Source: Silurus meridionalis (taxonomy: Eukaryota; Chordata; Actinopteri; Siluriformes; Siluridae). Taken from it: a stretch of DNA of 64,000 nucleotides. Below the pieces are notes generated by a model. That model made no database searches and was not told where the DNA came from. It saw only the letters and a list, made by a program, of their open reading frames with translations. Shown in pieces: positions 11,501 to 21,538 of the stretch (positions are counted from its first letter, which is position 1; each line of letters opens with the position of its first letter). The translations under genes and the position numbers were made by a program. The DNA lies in contig NC_060887.1 in assembly GCF_014805685.1 (NCBI RefSeq), positions 13,838,963 to 13,902,962 on the forward strand, read 5' to 3'.

Positions 11501-12519
11501 TCTTGGTATTGTTACCAGGTTTGTGTCTGGGCACCTTCCATAGTGGTCTTAAGTTCCTCGTGATAATATTTACCATATATTATCTGTCCTGTGCTCATCA
11601 ATCACCATCTGGTTTGGAGCAGCAACAAAACAGGACAGAAACAGACTGCAGAAAACAGTTAAAACAGCAGAAAAAATCATTGGTTCTCCCCTGCCCACTC
11701 TCCAGGACTTGTACCATACAAGAACCAGAAACCGGGCAGAAAAATCATTAATGACCCTTCACACCCTGGACACAACATCTTTCAGCTCCTCCCTTCTGGC
11801 AGGCGCTACAGAACTTTGTTCACTAAAACTGCCAGACACAGGAACAGTTTCTTTCCCCAAGCAATCACCCTCACTAACAACTGACCATTATTATATTCCC
11901 TGCTCATATCTATCTAAGTACCACACAGAACTGTCAGTCATCACATTATCTGTATATGTTGCACACACTATTGCTTCTATATACTGTACAAAGTTCTACA
12001 GTAAACTCTCTCATCATACCTGGCACACAATACTGTCATTTGCACTACCATGCACTCCCACACTTTATGTACATTACTGATCTGTATCCCTATTTATTAC
12101 CCACACTGTCTCATATTGTCTGTATTATCTTGTATTGTCTTGTCTGTTTTGTCATGAATATGTGACCGGTTGAATGTCTTTAAAATGCACCCATTATTTA
12201 TGCATGATAATGGGTGCATTTTAAAGACATTCAACCGGTCACATATAGGTTTTATTTATGTCTGTACTTTTGAAAGTCACTAACAGCTGGAACCAAATTC
12301 CTTTTGTGTGTCAACACACTTGGCCAATAAACCTGATTCTGATTCTGATTCTGATTCTGATATTATCCAGGTGTTTCACATCACCACTGGCTGTTAGGAG
12401 GGGAGAGATAAATGCTAGTTAAGTGTGTTTTTGTGAACAACAAAAAATTCTGTCCTAATTGTTATTTATGCTTGCAGGAATCAGATCTTTACAGCAGAAC
12501 AATAGATACATTCAAATAG
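6846..12519 (+). CDS. CEACAM-like immunoglobulin-superfamily receptor
   Basis: Coding exons: 6846-6891, 7341-7661, 7900-8172, 8573-8821, 9051-9129, 9352-9389, 10687-10736, 10886-10921 and 12478-12519, predicting 377 residues. All junctions are GT-AG and in phase, and every Ig exon is phase 1-1 as usual for this superfamily. Residues 1-18 form a signal peptide. Ig domain 1 is V-like but lacks the cysteine pair and has the D-S-G-E-Y-T F-strand motif, as in CEACAM N-domains. Domains 2 and 3 are C2-like with the cysteine pair; the junction reads YGPDV as in CEACAM repeats. There are about ten N-glycosylation sequons. A membrane helix spans about residues 299-320. The tail has YINT (a YxN Grb2-SH2-type motif) and proline-rich PPSLPPR and PPPLPR. 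CEACAMs are cell-surface adhesion or immune receptors. The last codon (TAG at 12517-12519) abuts a GTAGGG donor, so a 3'UTR exon from about 12719 is likely. Strict orthology is not shown. Confidence 0.8.
8461..8506. repeat. (CT)n microsatellite in a CEACAM-like intron
   Basis: About 23 CT units starting 67 bp upstream of the third Ig exon's acceptor. It adds length variation close to the polypyrimidine tract. Confidence 0.95.
9450..9600. repeat. tRNA-SINE-like fish repeat, diverged copy
   Basis: Contains the run 'GGATTAAGGGCCTTGTTTA', then 'AGGATTTGAACTCACAACCTT', the order expected for the DANA/Mermaid-like repeat common in fish. Better and worse copies are at 49497-49731, 38384-38462 and 1-40. 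Confidence 0.6.
9783..10446. mobile_element. Non-autonomous DNA transposon (MITE), copy A of the CCGGACTATAAGCC family
   Basis: The termini are inverted: 'CCGTAATTTCCGGACTAT' at the left and 'ATAGTCCGGAAAATACG' at the right. Internally 'AAGCCGC' and 'GCGGCTTA' recur near each end. There is no credible transposase frame. It lies in an intron of the CEACAM-like gene. A second copy in the opposite orientation is at 38578-39302. The superfamily is not assigned. Confidence 0.8.
11400..12361 (+). mobile_element. LINE 3' end, probably L2-like, truncated and decayed
   Basis: Plus-strand frames contain fragments such as IWFGAATKQDRNRLQKTVK and SLQDLYHTRTRNRAEK, which resemble the C-terminal end of fish L2-type reverse transcriptase polyproteins, with several frameshifts. 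The copy ends with a short tandem (TGATTC)n tail at about 12332-12361 just after AATAAA, a typical L2/CR1 3' end. It sits in a CEACAM-like intron. The clade assignment is by memory of such tails. Confidence 0.65.
12158..12246. repeat. Near-perfect 40-bp palindrome (fold-back element)
   Basis: The arms 12158-12197 and 12207-12246 are exact reverse complements around a 9-base spacer. Arm motifs are 'TGTGACCGGTTGAATG' and its complement 'CATTCAACCGGTCACA'. It interrupts the 3' region of the L2-like LINE, so it inserted later or arose there. The ends read TAT/ATA. Confidence 0.9.
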
Positions 12520-13964
12520 GTAGGGTCCTGTTTTTTATATTCATATATATAAACTTACTGGTCACCTTTCAGTATGTGGATTTTTTTTATTTCAATTTTA
12601 AACAATTAAATCAAATTAAATATAACCTATTTTTCTGATTATAAAATGCGTTTTGATTGTTTGTGTGATTTCTTTGGATGCAATATTAAAATGAAAAAAC
12701 CTTTTTGCTCTTTTTTAGCTGCTGGCCCTTCAAGACATTGGACACACTGTACATTGAGAAGATGTTAAAATAATTAACAACCATGTCTCTTGTATTTTCA
12801 TTTATAGCTCAGATTGTACAAAATTGATTTAAATGAAAATGGTATTTTTTTAATTATACTTTTAATAATGTCATGCTTCTGACATACAGTCAAATGCCTA
12901 TATAAAGTTTTAAACATAATCTTTGTTTTTTTCTTTAACAGATAATGATTTTTTTTAATATATATGTCATCAGGATTCTTCCCTCTGTTCTGTAGCATTA
13001 AGGGAAGTGATGTGTATCTGACTAAATGAATACTTTATAGTGCAATGTGCTGGTAAGTGATCTAATGTAATTGGCAAATCTAGATGTTGCTAACAGAACT
13101 GATAACACTTACCAAGGGCTGAGTTTACAGGAACAAGGAAACACAAACTTGGTTGTGTAGTAAAACTTCCAGCAAAATGATATACTCCCTCATAAAATGT
13201 GACTGTTCTGCTAATGCAGGCATAACACTATAAAGCTTGTGTTGCCTGAAATTAATTAGGTTTTTTTTTTTTTTTTTTTTGTGAAATGCTAATGAATTCA
13301 TTTGTTTGATCTGTTGATGGAAGACACCAGTCAGCCTATGAATTTAAGGCAACAAACCAAAATGAATTGAAAAGCGAATACATATAATTGAGTTGAATTA
13401 GGTGCATTTATTCAGAAAGTTATTCAACTAATGTTGACTTTGGACCTGACTAGAGAAAGAATATAGTTGGTAAAATTAGATGTTTGTATAAGTATCGTGT
13501 CATGGAAATTTAAGTCTCTACTAATAAAATGCATAAACAGAGAGGATCACTAAAGAAGTGTAAAGTTTATTCTGTACTCTACTCATTCACACACACACTC
13601 ACTCCCAGTCACATCTCAACCTGCACCTGGATCAAGTTTTTCAACTTGCTCTCAACCATGATACTATGACCTTGTGGCCAGGCATGTTGCACATACACAT
13701 TTATGAAGAAAAGAAAACATACTTATAGAAACAAAGACACAATCCTTTAACAAGGTTAACATATAAATGATACACACAGTTAATTAAAATATTTCTATCA
13801 CAATGGGTAATACAGATAAAGATTACAGCATTAAGGTATGTACTTTAAATATAAATAAATATACAATTATTTGTAACGTGTCACAATAAAGTGTCACATA
13901 ATCCTAATGGAAATACATCTGTTTCCTCTGGACCTAGTAGTAAGGTGTGAAGAGCTCTGGTCAA

Positions 13965-14285
13965 GTGTGCTGAAGTCTGTAAAGGTGTATTGAGGCTGGT
14001 TGAAGTGTATTTAGGTGTGGTGAGGAGATGTTGGGTTCAAAGTTGTCATAAGGCTTGTACTGGTGTGGTGAGGTGTGCTGAGTGTAGATGTGCAGTAAGG
14101 TTTTTAAAGTGGGTGGCGAGGTCTGTAGACATGTGGTGACGAGTTGTATGGTGTACATTGGTGTGTAGAGGTGTTGGTGATGTATAAACGGTGTGATGTG
14201 AGGTGGTGAAGTGTTTGGAGATTTAGTGAGATGGTGGAGGTGTTGTACAGGTGGTGCTGATGTTTGCTCAGGTGTTTTGAGAAGT
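13965..14285. repeat. Degenerate G/T-rich minisatellite
   Basis: Irregular repeats of a roughly 10-14 base unit of the type 'GGTGTGGTGAAGTGT' over about 320 bp. The other strand is correspondingly CA-rich and gives spurious open frames. Confidence 0.65.
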
Positions 14286-14879
14286 GGGACAGCAAAGCCT
14301 TCTGTGTTAGCCTAAACAAAATAATCAAAACCACTGATTTGCATTCTTAAATATTTTTGTCCATGAATATGTATTAAATTATTCCCAATAGTCTCTTTTC
14401 TTCATTTCATATTGCTCCTGAGGGTCTGTTTATGTTAGAGTTTAAAAGTTTTCTGACATAAGGCCTGAAAGGATCAGCACCTGTGAGATTTTTTAACCAT
14501 AAACTCCGTGCTGGAGCCGTTGCTTTAACCAATCAGATTGTGATTTAGCCATTCCAAGGCCTTATAGAAGGTGTCCAATCACGTCTGTATTTTCATGTGC
14601 TTTGATTGGATGGTCAGAGGGCGCACTAGTCAGAGCTCGCAAACCGCATCTGTAGCAAACTGAAAAAGCTCAAATATATTCATGTGGATTTAATAACCTT
14701 TTTTTTCCTGCACTCATAAAATAGAGCATGGGTTCTAAAGTTCTACCTAAAACCTTTTCTGACTGGAACACGAAAATCTGATCTAAGATCTAAAACTATT
14801 AATAGAACTTTTGCAGGAAGGTTCTATTGTCTAGGTACCGAACTGCTACGAAGTTCATTGTCTGGTTCCAAGTATCCAG

Positions 14880-15060
14880 GCTGTGAGGATGTGGAGTTTA
14901 GCATGTTTTCCATGTCAACACAGGATTCATGCGGGTTCTCCAGTTTCTTCCTTCTGACCTAGGAGAAACCATTAGGCGTGCTGGATTGGCCATGGTAAAT
15001 GTCTGAATGAGTGTGTAAACAGTGCTGTGGAATGGACTGGGATCCATGTGGCGTGTTAAT
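14880..15060. repeat. Diverged copy of a common fish interspersed repeat
   Basis: The order 'GCGGGTTCTCCAGTTTCTTCC', then 'AAATGTCTGAATGAGTGTG', then 'GGAATGGACTGGGATCC' matches a decayed version of a very widespread fish repeat with CCGGTTTCCTCC ... GATGGATTGGCACCC. An AAAC tract follows at 15067-15097. Confidence 0.5.
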
Positions 15061-15204
15061 GACTGTAAAACAAACAAACAAACAAACAAACAAACAATGA
15101 CAGAACCGCGCACACACTGACACCTAGTGGTAACTACATGGAAATTACATTTGATTTATCAGCGCTCTTTATATAAAACAAGTACAAATATAATATAATA
15201 TAAT

Positions 15205-15955
15205 CATTGGCGTAAATCCCGGGGGGGGACGGAGAGGACATGTCCCCCCATTCGAGGATTGTCCCCCCCCCAAAAAAAAATCTAAAAAAATATCGCACTC
15301 TCTATTGTGAAAAATATATGTATGTATACCTAAATAATTGTGTAAGTAGAAAAAAAAAACAAATGCAAAAAATGCCTTTAGAAACAGTTGAGTTCCCCCC
15401 TCCCCTTCCTCACATTGGTTTGACCCACTGCCTGCTTTCCCAGTTCATCTCACCTACTCTACACACACGAGTCAGGTGTGTGGCTGCAGCCCAATTAATG
15501 TTCAACTCCATTAACTAGGGGATTTTATTCACTTTAAATAAAACGATGACGACTGGGTATAATGTTAATTTAACATTAACACACAATTAGCATATAGTTT
15601 ATCTGTGCATTTACTAATTGAGCACTGTGCTACATCCGAACTGACCCCACTGTATTTTTATAATCAATTTCTATTCTGTTCTTAAGTGTCTTAATTAATT
15701 TTTAATAAAAATGTAAACCTTTTTTATTTCTTTGTATTGCTTTGTCTTTGAACCTAAGAAAAACTTTGAAAATAACCATAATGTCTCAGTCCCCATGCTA
15801 CAATAATAATGATAAAAGCAAAGTTGTTCACTGTGGGGACACTGTGTCTTTATAAGTACAATTTGACAGTATTGTTTGTGTCCCCCTTCAAAAATTGCTC
15901 ATGAGAAATTTTATATTTATTGTCCCCCCTACTGTTAATGAAATTTACGCCCATG
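15205..15955. mobile_element. hAT-like MITE, 751 bp, inserted in an AATAT array
   Basis: The termini are CATTGGCGTAAAT at the left and the complement of CATGGGCGTAAAT at the right. Both sides are flanked by AATATAAT (15197-15204 and 15956-15963), the 8-bp duplication expected of hAT elements. The body is rich in runs of C and G near each end and has no transposase. The AATATAAT match is weakened because the host site is itself an AATAT repeat. Confidence 0.7.
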
Positions 15956-16007
15956 AATATAATATAATATAATATAATATAATATAATATAATATAATAT
16001 AATATAA
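15956..16007. repeat. (AATAT)n microsatellite
   Basis: About ten TAATA units, continuing the shorter AATAT run at 15188-15204 on the other side of the MITE. Confidence 0.9.
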
Positions 16008-16309
16008 GAAAAATAGAATCAAGTGTTTATAAATAAACATTTCTAGCTAAAAACAATAATAAGGTCCTATAGTGTGAAATGATCATGATTATTAATATTA
16101 TATTGTTTTTTTTATTATTATTCATTTTGTCCCTTTGATTCCAAACAATACTGAACACAAATGAAGAATGCTCGTGAAATTTATTTATATAAAATGTCAT
16201 TTAATAAAACAAGGGAAGTTTTGGCAGTTTTGGATTATAAATATGCAAATTTGTCACAACTCATTTACCATTGTATTGCTATTGTTGACTTCCTACAAAA
16301 CCAGAATGT

Positions 16310-16317
<8 letters not shown>

Positions 16318-16374
<57 letters not shown>
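16318..16374. repeat. (TTA)n microsatellite
   Basis: About 19 TTA units ending 53 bp upstream of the E-box in the UBE2V2 promoter. Confidence 0.95.
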
Positions 16375-16376
<2 letters not shown>

Positions 16377-16426
16377 TTTGTGTTGGCGTTTGTCGTGTTT
16401 AATGCAGTGGCGGTGACGCGAGCAGC

Positions 16427-16443
16427 CACGTGACCTGACGTCA
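16427..16443 (+). promoter_or_regulatory. ube2v2: E-box plus full CRE in the UBE2V2 promoter
   Basis: CACGTG at 16427-16432 and the palindromic CRE TGACGTCA at 16436-16443, 34 bp before the start codon, in a CpG-rich context without a TATA box. These fit USF/MYC-type and CREB/ATF-type binding, an inference from motif alone. Confidence 0.6.
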
Positions 16444-16477
16444 CGCCGCCGTGCGCTTCTGGATTTGGCTGAAGAAG

Positions 16478-16689
16478 ATGGCGGCCTCCTCAGGTTTGTC
16501 TCTCCGATGTGTGCAGACCGCGGAACCAGTGTGTTTCGATCTCCGTTTCGGAAACAACTCCGGCAGAAACAGAATAACAGAGGAAGGCCCGTGCGTTGCT
16601 ATGGAAATGTGTTGCAGTGTAACGAAAATGAGCGATGCGCCCTGTAGGACCGCGGCGCACGCAGTGGCTGGTTTGCTGTTGTGTTTATG

Positions 16690-16730
<41 letters not shown>

Positions 16731-19700
16731 GGTCGGGCGGGCGCGTGCGCTAATTTTAGCTCCGTCGCTTTGGTCGGCGAAATAAAGAGCGTATATATTT
16801 ATCCCGAATTCAAAATACAGAATTAATCCAGTCCTGTCGGCGTGTCCGGCTCGAGGTGTGCAGCAGTCGATCCCTGGGAGCGGAAACACTCTTGACGGTG
16901 CTACCGAACATCTTAGCAAAATACAGGGCGGGTGACAAATGGCTAGAGCTAGCATGCTAGCTAGTCCTAATTAGCCCAGCTAGCTAACCTCTTATAAATG
17001 GGTGACAAGTCAACATTTTTCTATATATTCATATTTAAAATAGACAAGTCTACTAGATGTTACATGTTTCTGATATTAATATCCCCTTCATGTTGCTGGT
17101 CCAGTATGCCAGCGAGCCTGAGCTGTGCTTTAGCCATACTGTCTACAGACTCGAATAACTCGAGTAACCGTCTTCCCTCTGTTTTCAAATAAAAATAAAC
17201 AATAACACCGATTCCTTGATGTGTTTTGCCTTCTCAGATTTCTGTACTGTATTTCACGCCTTTTCTTTGTACACGTTTTTCCACGTCATACTCGATCGTA
17301 TGAAGTTATTTTATTGCGTCACACATTTTAAACACTTGCTCACAGGCGGCTCATTTGCATTATTTGCATATTTTTATATTAAAAGTCAGAAGACCCTCTG
17401 CACTGTATTACTGTAAAGATTGTGTATTTTTATTATCGAAAATTAGAATACAGCTCAAAGCGTGTAGTAAAGAACAAATTGTAAACCAAACACCCCTCAG
17501 TCCTCTACATCTGCCTCTTTCACACCAACTACCTGCATGTCTTCCCTCACCACATCCATAAACATCCTCCTTGGTCTTCCTCTTTTCCTCCTTCCTGGTG
17601 GCTCCATCCTCAGCATTCTCCTACTGATATACCCCATGTCCCTCCACTGCACATGTCCAAACCATCTCAATCTCGCCTCCCTCACCTTGTCTCCAAAACG
17701 TCCTACATGTGCTGTCCCTCTAATAAACTCATTTCTAATCCTGTCCATCCTCGTCACTCCCAACGAAACCTAAACATCTTCAGCTCTAAACCATACAACA
17801 TCACAGGTCTCACCACAGTCCTATAAACTTTCCCTTTCACTCTTACAGATACTCTTCTATCACAAATCACTCCTGTCACTCTTCTCCACCCACTTCACCC
17901 TGCCTGCACTCTTTTCTTCACTTCCCTAACACACTCTCCATTACTTTGCACTGTTGACCCCAGGTACCTGAACTCCTCCACCTTCTCCACCTCTTCACCC
18001 TGCAACCGCACCACTCCACTGCCCTCCCTCTCATTCACACACGTACTCTGTCTTACTCCTACTGACTTTCATTCCCCTTCTCTCCAGCGTGTACCTTTGC
18101 ATTAAGTGCTCGACATGCTTAAGACATTTTGCATAATAAAAATAAAAAAAAATAGGATTTATAAAGGTTTTATAACGTATTAGTGACGTGTTTTGTCAGA
18201 GCTGCCCGAACAGCAATTTTTGAAACTGGTGTGATGGTTTCCATTAGACACTGAATCGAAAATGGTCGATGGAAACCTTTCCGTATAAAAAATAAAATGT
18301 GACCGTTAAACTGGAATAAGTTACGCTGTGTAAACGAAGACTTGTCTATATGTTACAACATTAAATCCCAGATTCCTCACAGGATCGCCAAATTCAAGTA
18401 AAATAAAATTCTTCATTCTGATTGGAATTTTGTGCTACAATTTACAGGTTTATTAGTTATGAAAGCACTCGCTTTAATAACTAGCGGTTCTAAAATGTTG
18501 TCGTTTCTATAGTAACAGCCTGTTTATTACAAGGGGGATAAGGAAAGTAATCCATTTACAGAGCGCTAATGACGATGGCGCTTGAATGCATCACTGTGTC
18601 ATTTGTTATTTGTAACCTTCTGTTACAATAACTTTTATTTCACTGTTTTAACTCAGGAGTTAAAGTTCCACGCAATTTTCGTTTGTTGGAGGAGCTGGAG
18701 GAAGGCCAAAAGGGGGTCGGCGATGGCACGGTGAGCTGGGGCCTGGAGGATGACGAGGACATGACCTTAACACGGTGGACGGGAATGATTATTGGACCTG
18801 CACGAGTACGTGTTTACACTCTTCACATGTTTAAATCTGACAGTGTGCTTTTGAAACTGCCATCTTCGGGGGGGAAAAAAATAAATAAATAAAATCCTTT
18901 TAACGCACGTTCTAGCTCGAACAAAGTCCATTCATGGAAATGTCTTTATTAACAGCATTATCACTATGTTTAAATAGTTGTGTTTGATATGCTTCGATAA
19001 GGAAATGATCTTATTCAGGTTTGATGCAGTCTTTCAGTCGAGTTACAAAGTACATTTAAAAAAACAACGATTGTTGCTCCATTTGCCGTACAGAGCATCT
19101 AAGAAGGATATAAATGTAAAAGAAAGCATCAAATAGAGACTGGACACATAAACTAAAACTAATGTTTAAACATCGTTAAAATAGTTTTTGTATTGTGTAT
19201 CTATTTGAGGACCAAGTCTGGAGATAAGATCCATTCAGATCCATGAGATACATTTTCTAGATCAAGTCAAGAACCTGGCAGGTTGAAGCAAATAAAAAAA
19301 ATTTTTATTTTTATTTTTTTTTACATTTTGCTTTAACATTTGTTTTGTTGTTTTTCAGACTAATTATGAAAACAGAATATACAGCCTGAAAGTGGAATGT
19401 GGCCCTAAGTATCCTGAATCACCACCGACTGTTAGATTTGTAACAAAAATTAGCATGAATGGAATAAATAATTCCAATGGGACGGTAAGTAGTCTTTAGG
19501 GTCTCATTAAAATCCATTCTCACTTGACCCATTTGATTGATGAGTCTGGAATGAGTGACAGTTGTGTAGGTGTTGAAACTCTCCCATACGAGCTCACGTT
19601 TCAGAAGCTCAGTTTCTTTGTCTCGTCAAATAATTGTAATGTAGTAATAAATGTCCAGTATACATCAATACATTTCTATATTACCTCATATCCATAGTGA

Positions 19701-20023
19701 TTTACTGGTTTCATAAGACTGAGTGCTGTTAAATAGGTTTGCTTTTAAAAATAAATAATAGAAGAAAAGATTTGTTTTAGAAACTTTTTTATAGTTTAAA
19801 AGATTGGAAACAAATCCGATTTGAGTTTGCAATATATGAACACGTTTCAAATTAATTCACTTTTTTTTTTTTGCCATTAATTTGTCACATACACATTCAT
19901 ACAGAGTGTGACTTATAGTGAAATGCTTTTTACAACTGTCCAACTTAATATAAAGATAAAAAAAATAAAATAAGTATAAAAGTATATTAAGATATAATAT
20001 GACTAAGTATGAATAAAAATAAA

Positions 20024-20058
<35 letters not shown>

Positions 20059-20073
20059 TAACAAAAAAGTGTG

Positions 20074-20138
<65 letters not shown>

Positions 20139-21196
20139 GTTTTGTATGCTATATTAATTATAGTAATATATTTGATTATATGTAGCCCAGCTAAAATAAA
20201 ATTGAAAAAAACTGTCACAAAAACTAGTGACAGTTTTTCAATAGTAATAATAATTTATTGGTAATTTGGATCGAAACAGTCTGTTTTACACATCCACTAT
20301 ATGGCCAAAAGTATGTAGACACCTATGAGAATCCTTTTCCAAAATGACTAAGAACTGCCTCACTATTTTCCTTCTAGAACATCCTTCCCTCTTTTAATGA
20401 GAAGGGTTTTTTTCCCCTTGAAGATTTGAGTGCTTCTGTAAGTTTGTGCCCATTTAATCAGAGCGAACATTAATTGCGAAGGTTCATAGTCTGTTCTAAT
20501 TCATCCCAAATGCTGTTCACTGGGGTTTAAGGCTTTACCCTTGAGTTAGACCAGAACTTCAACTCTGAAAGCCCGTACTATTATCCCCCATCCACCAAAC
20601 ACTTGCTCTTTCCTGGCCTCCACCAAACCCAGATTAGTCTCAGTCTGCCAGATATTCAGGTGTGATTTTTCACACTGCTGCAGAGTCTTGAACCAGTGTA
20701 TGCTTCAGCCATAGAAACCAACTTCAACAAGCACTTCTTCAACACCGATTTTTGATTTTGCCCGATTGACCCTTTTGCTCCTTGGTGCTTCATTTTGCAA
20801 TACAAGCATTAGAAATTGATTGGCAGAGATCTGCCTTGTGGCAAAGTGGGCATGTTCATACTGTCGAGTCTTTTATCTCTCCTGTATGACTCATTTAAAT
20901 GCCAATGAAAGTGGGGATTGTATGACTGTGCTTTTGTTCCTCACACCTGTTAATGATTAGAGTATCTTAAACACTTGAGCACAATAATTAGGAATGGTGT
21001 ACACATACTTTTGTCCATATTAGTGTTTACACTAGATCATATGGCAAAAGATCAGTATCTAAGAGTGTGAGAATAGTTGCCACCTGTTTATTACAATATA
21101 GACACTTGCTATGTAAAATAATTTGTAATAAAATCTTCATAGAAAAGTGAGTTTTTGTAAACATAATTTTCCAAATGTTTGGAAATCATGAAAGCT

Positions 21197-21255
<59 letters not shown>

Positions 21256-21538
21256 TGATTTTTCTATATATAGTTGATATACTCATCATCTGTGCTGATC
21301 TGTCTTAGCGCATGAACAAAAATGATTCTGTTGACACTTTGTGCAGTTTTCACTAGGTTGTAATATATATCTTGTTTTGTCCTTATTCCAGGTGGATGCA
21401 CGTAGCATACCAATTCTAGCAAAATGGCAAAATTCATATAGCATTAAAGTCGTTCTTCAAGAGCTAAGGCGTCTAATGATGTCCAAAGAGAATATGAAGC
21501 TTCCTCAACCGCCTGAAGGACAGACGTACAGCAATTAA
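16478..21538 (+). CDS. ube2v2: UBE2V2 (Mms2), ubiquitin-conjugating enzyme variant
   Basis: Coding exons: 16478-16493, 18657-18805, 19359-19484 and 21392-21538, giving 145 residues, the same length as human UBE2V2. All junctions are GT-AG and in phase. The protein begins [13 protein letters not shown] and ends PPEGQTYSN. It has the UBC fold but no catalytic cysteine, as expected: Mms2 pairs with UBC13 (UBE2N) to build K63-linked ubiquitin chains in post-replication repair of DNA. The segment MVDAR/TVDARSIP and the short MAxSxG start favour UBE2V2 over UBE2V1 (which has VVDPRAIS). One unusual residue is Ala for the second Pro of the conserved GPPR before exon 3. Intron 3 holds a MITE and two AT tracts. 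MCM4 follows on the same strand. Confidence 0.96.
16692..16729. repeat. (TG)n microsatellite in UBE2V2 intron 1
   Basis: About 18 TG units 200 bp after the first exon. Confidence 0.95.
17495..18115 (-). mobile_element. LINE 3' fragment (RTE-like), minus strand
   Basis: Read on the minus strand it encodes the C-terminal end of a LINE polyprotein, including [20 protein letters not shown] and [20 protein letters not shown], followed by [10 protein letters not shown] and a [12 protein letters not shown] tail. The upstream part is frameshifted. It lies in UBE2V2 intron 1 against the direction of the gene. A related copy on the plus strand is at 55024-55862. RTE assignment is from memory of similar fish elements. 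Confidence 0.75.
19865..20035. repeat. LINE/SINE 3'-tail-like repeat
   Basis: Sequence of the type 'CACATACACATTCATACAGAG ... AGTGAAATGCTTTTTAC', seen at the 3' ends of many fish L2-like elements. Low certainty. Confidence 0.35.
20035..20133. repeat. Compound (AC)n / (TA)n microsatellite
   Basis: AC units at 20035-20058, a short TG-rich spacer, then about 27 TA units at 20080-20133, in UBE2V2 intron 3. Confidence 0.95.
20295..21026. mobile_element. MITE with CACTATATGGCCAAAAGTA inverted ends
   Basis: The left end 'CACTATATGGCCAAAAGTA' then TGTAGACACC is mirrored at the right end as GGTGTACACA then 'TACTTTTGTCCATATTAGTG'. The element is 732 bp with no transposase frame. It is a full-length but diverged member of a non-autonomous family common in fish. 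Relics of the family are at 34375-34690 (and its duplicate) and 59940-60250. It lies in UBE2V2 intron 3. Confidence 0.8.
21206..21253. repeat. (TA)n microsatellite
   Basis: About 24 TA units, some 140 bp upstream of the last UBE2V2 exon. Confidence 0.95.

Larger units (their letters stand above)
12520..16477. other. Intergenic repeat-rich region before UBE2V2
   Basis: Contains the likely CEACAM-like 3'UTR exon (from about 12719, after a TTTTTTAG acceptor), a GT-rich minisatellite, a common fish repeat relic, a hAT-like MITE, and AATAT and TTA arrays. The UBE2V2 promoter is at the right edge. No further coding exon was recognised. Confidence 0.6.

Noticed and set aside
11503..12165. Overlapping plus-strand open frames
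   Set aside because: They are frameshifted remains of a LINE polyprotein and its tail, not host genes.
16161..16753. Open frames through the TTA and TG microsatellites
   Set aside because: Runs of leucine, tyrosine or valine-cysteine created by simple repeats; they also overlap the true UBE2V2 first exon in other frames.
16940..16990. Clustered GCTAGC motifs as a regulatory array
   Set aside because: Short palindromic runs of this type are frequent in fish introns; no further support.
19857..20218. Minus-strand frames rich in Ile-Tyr and Val-Cys
   Set aside because: Translations of TA and AC microsatellites.
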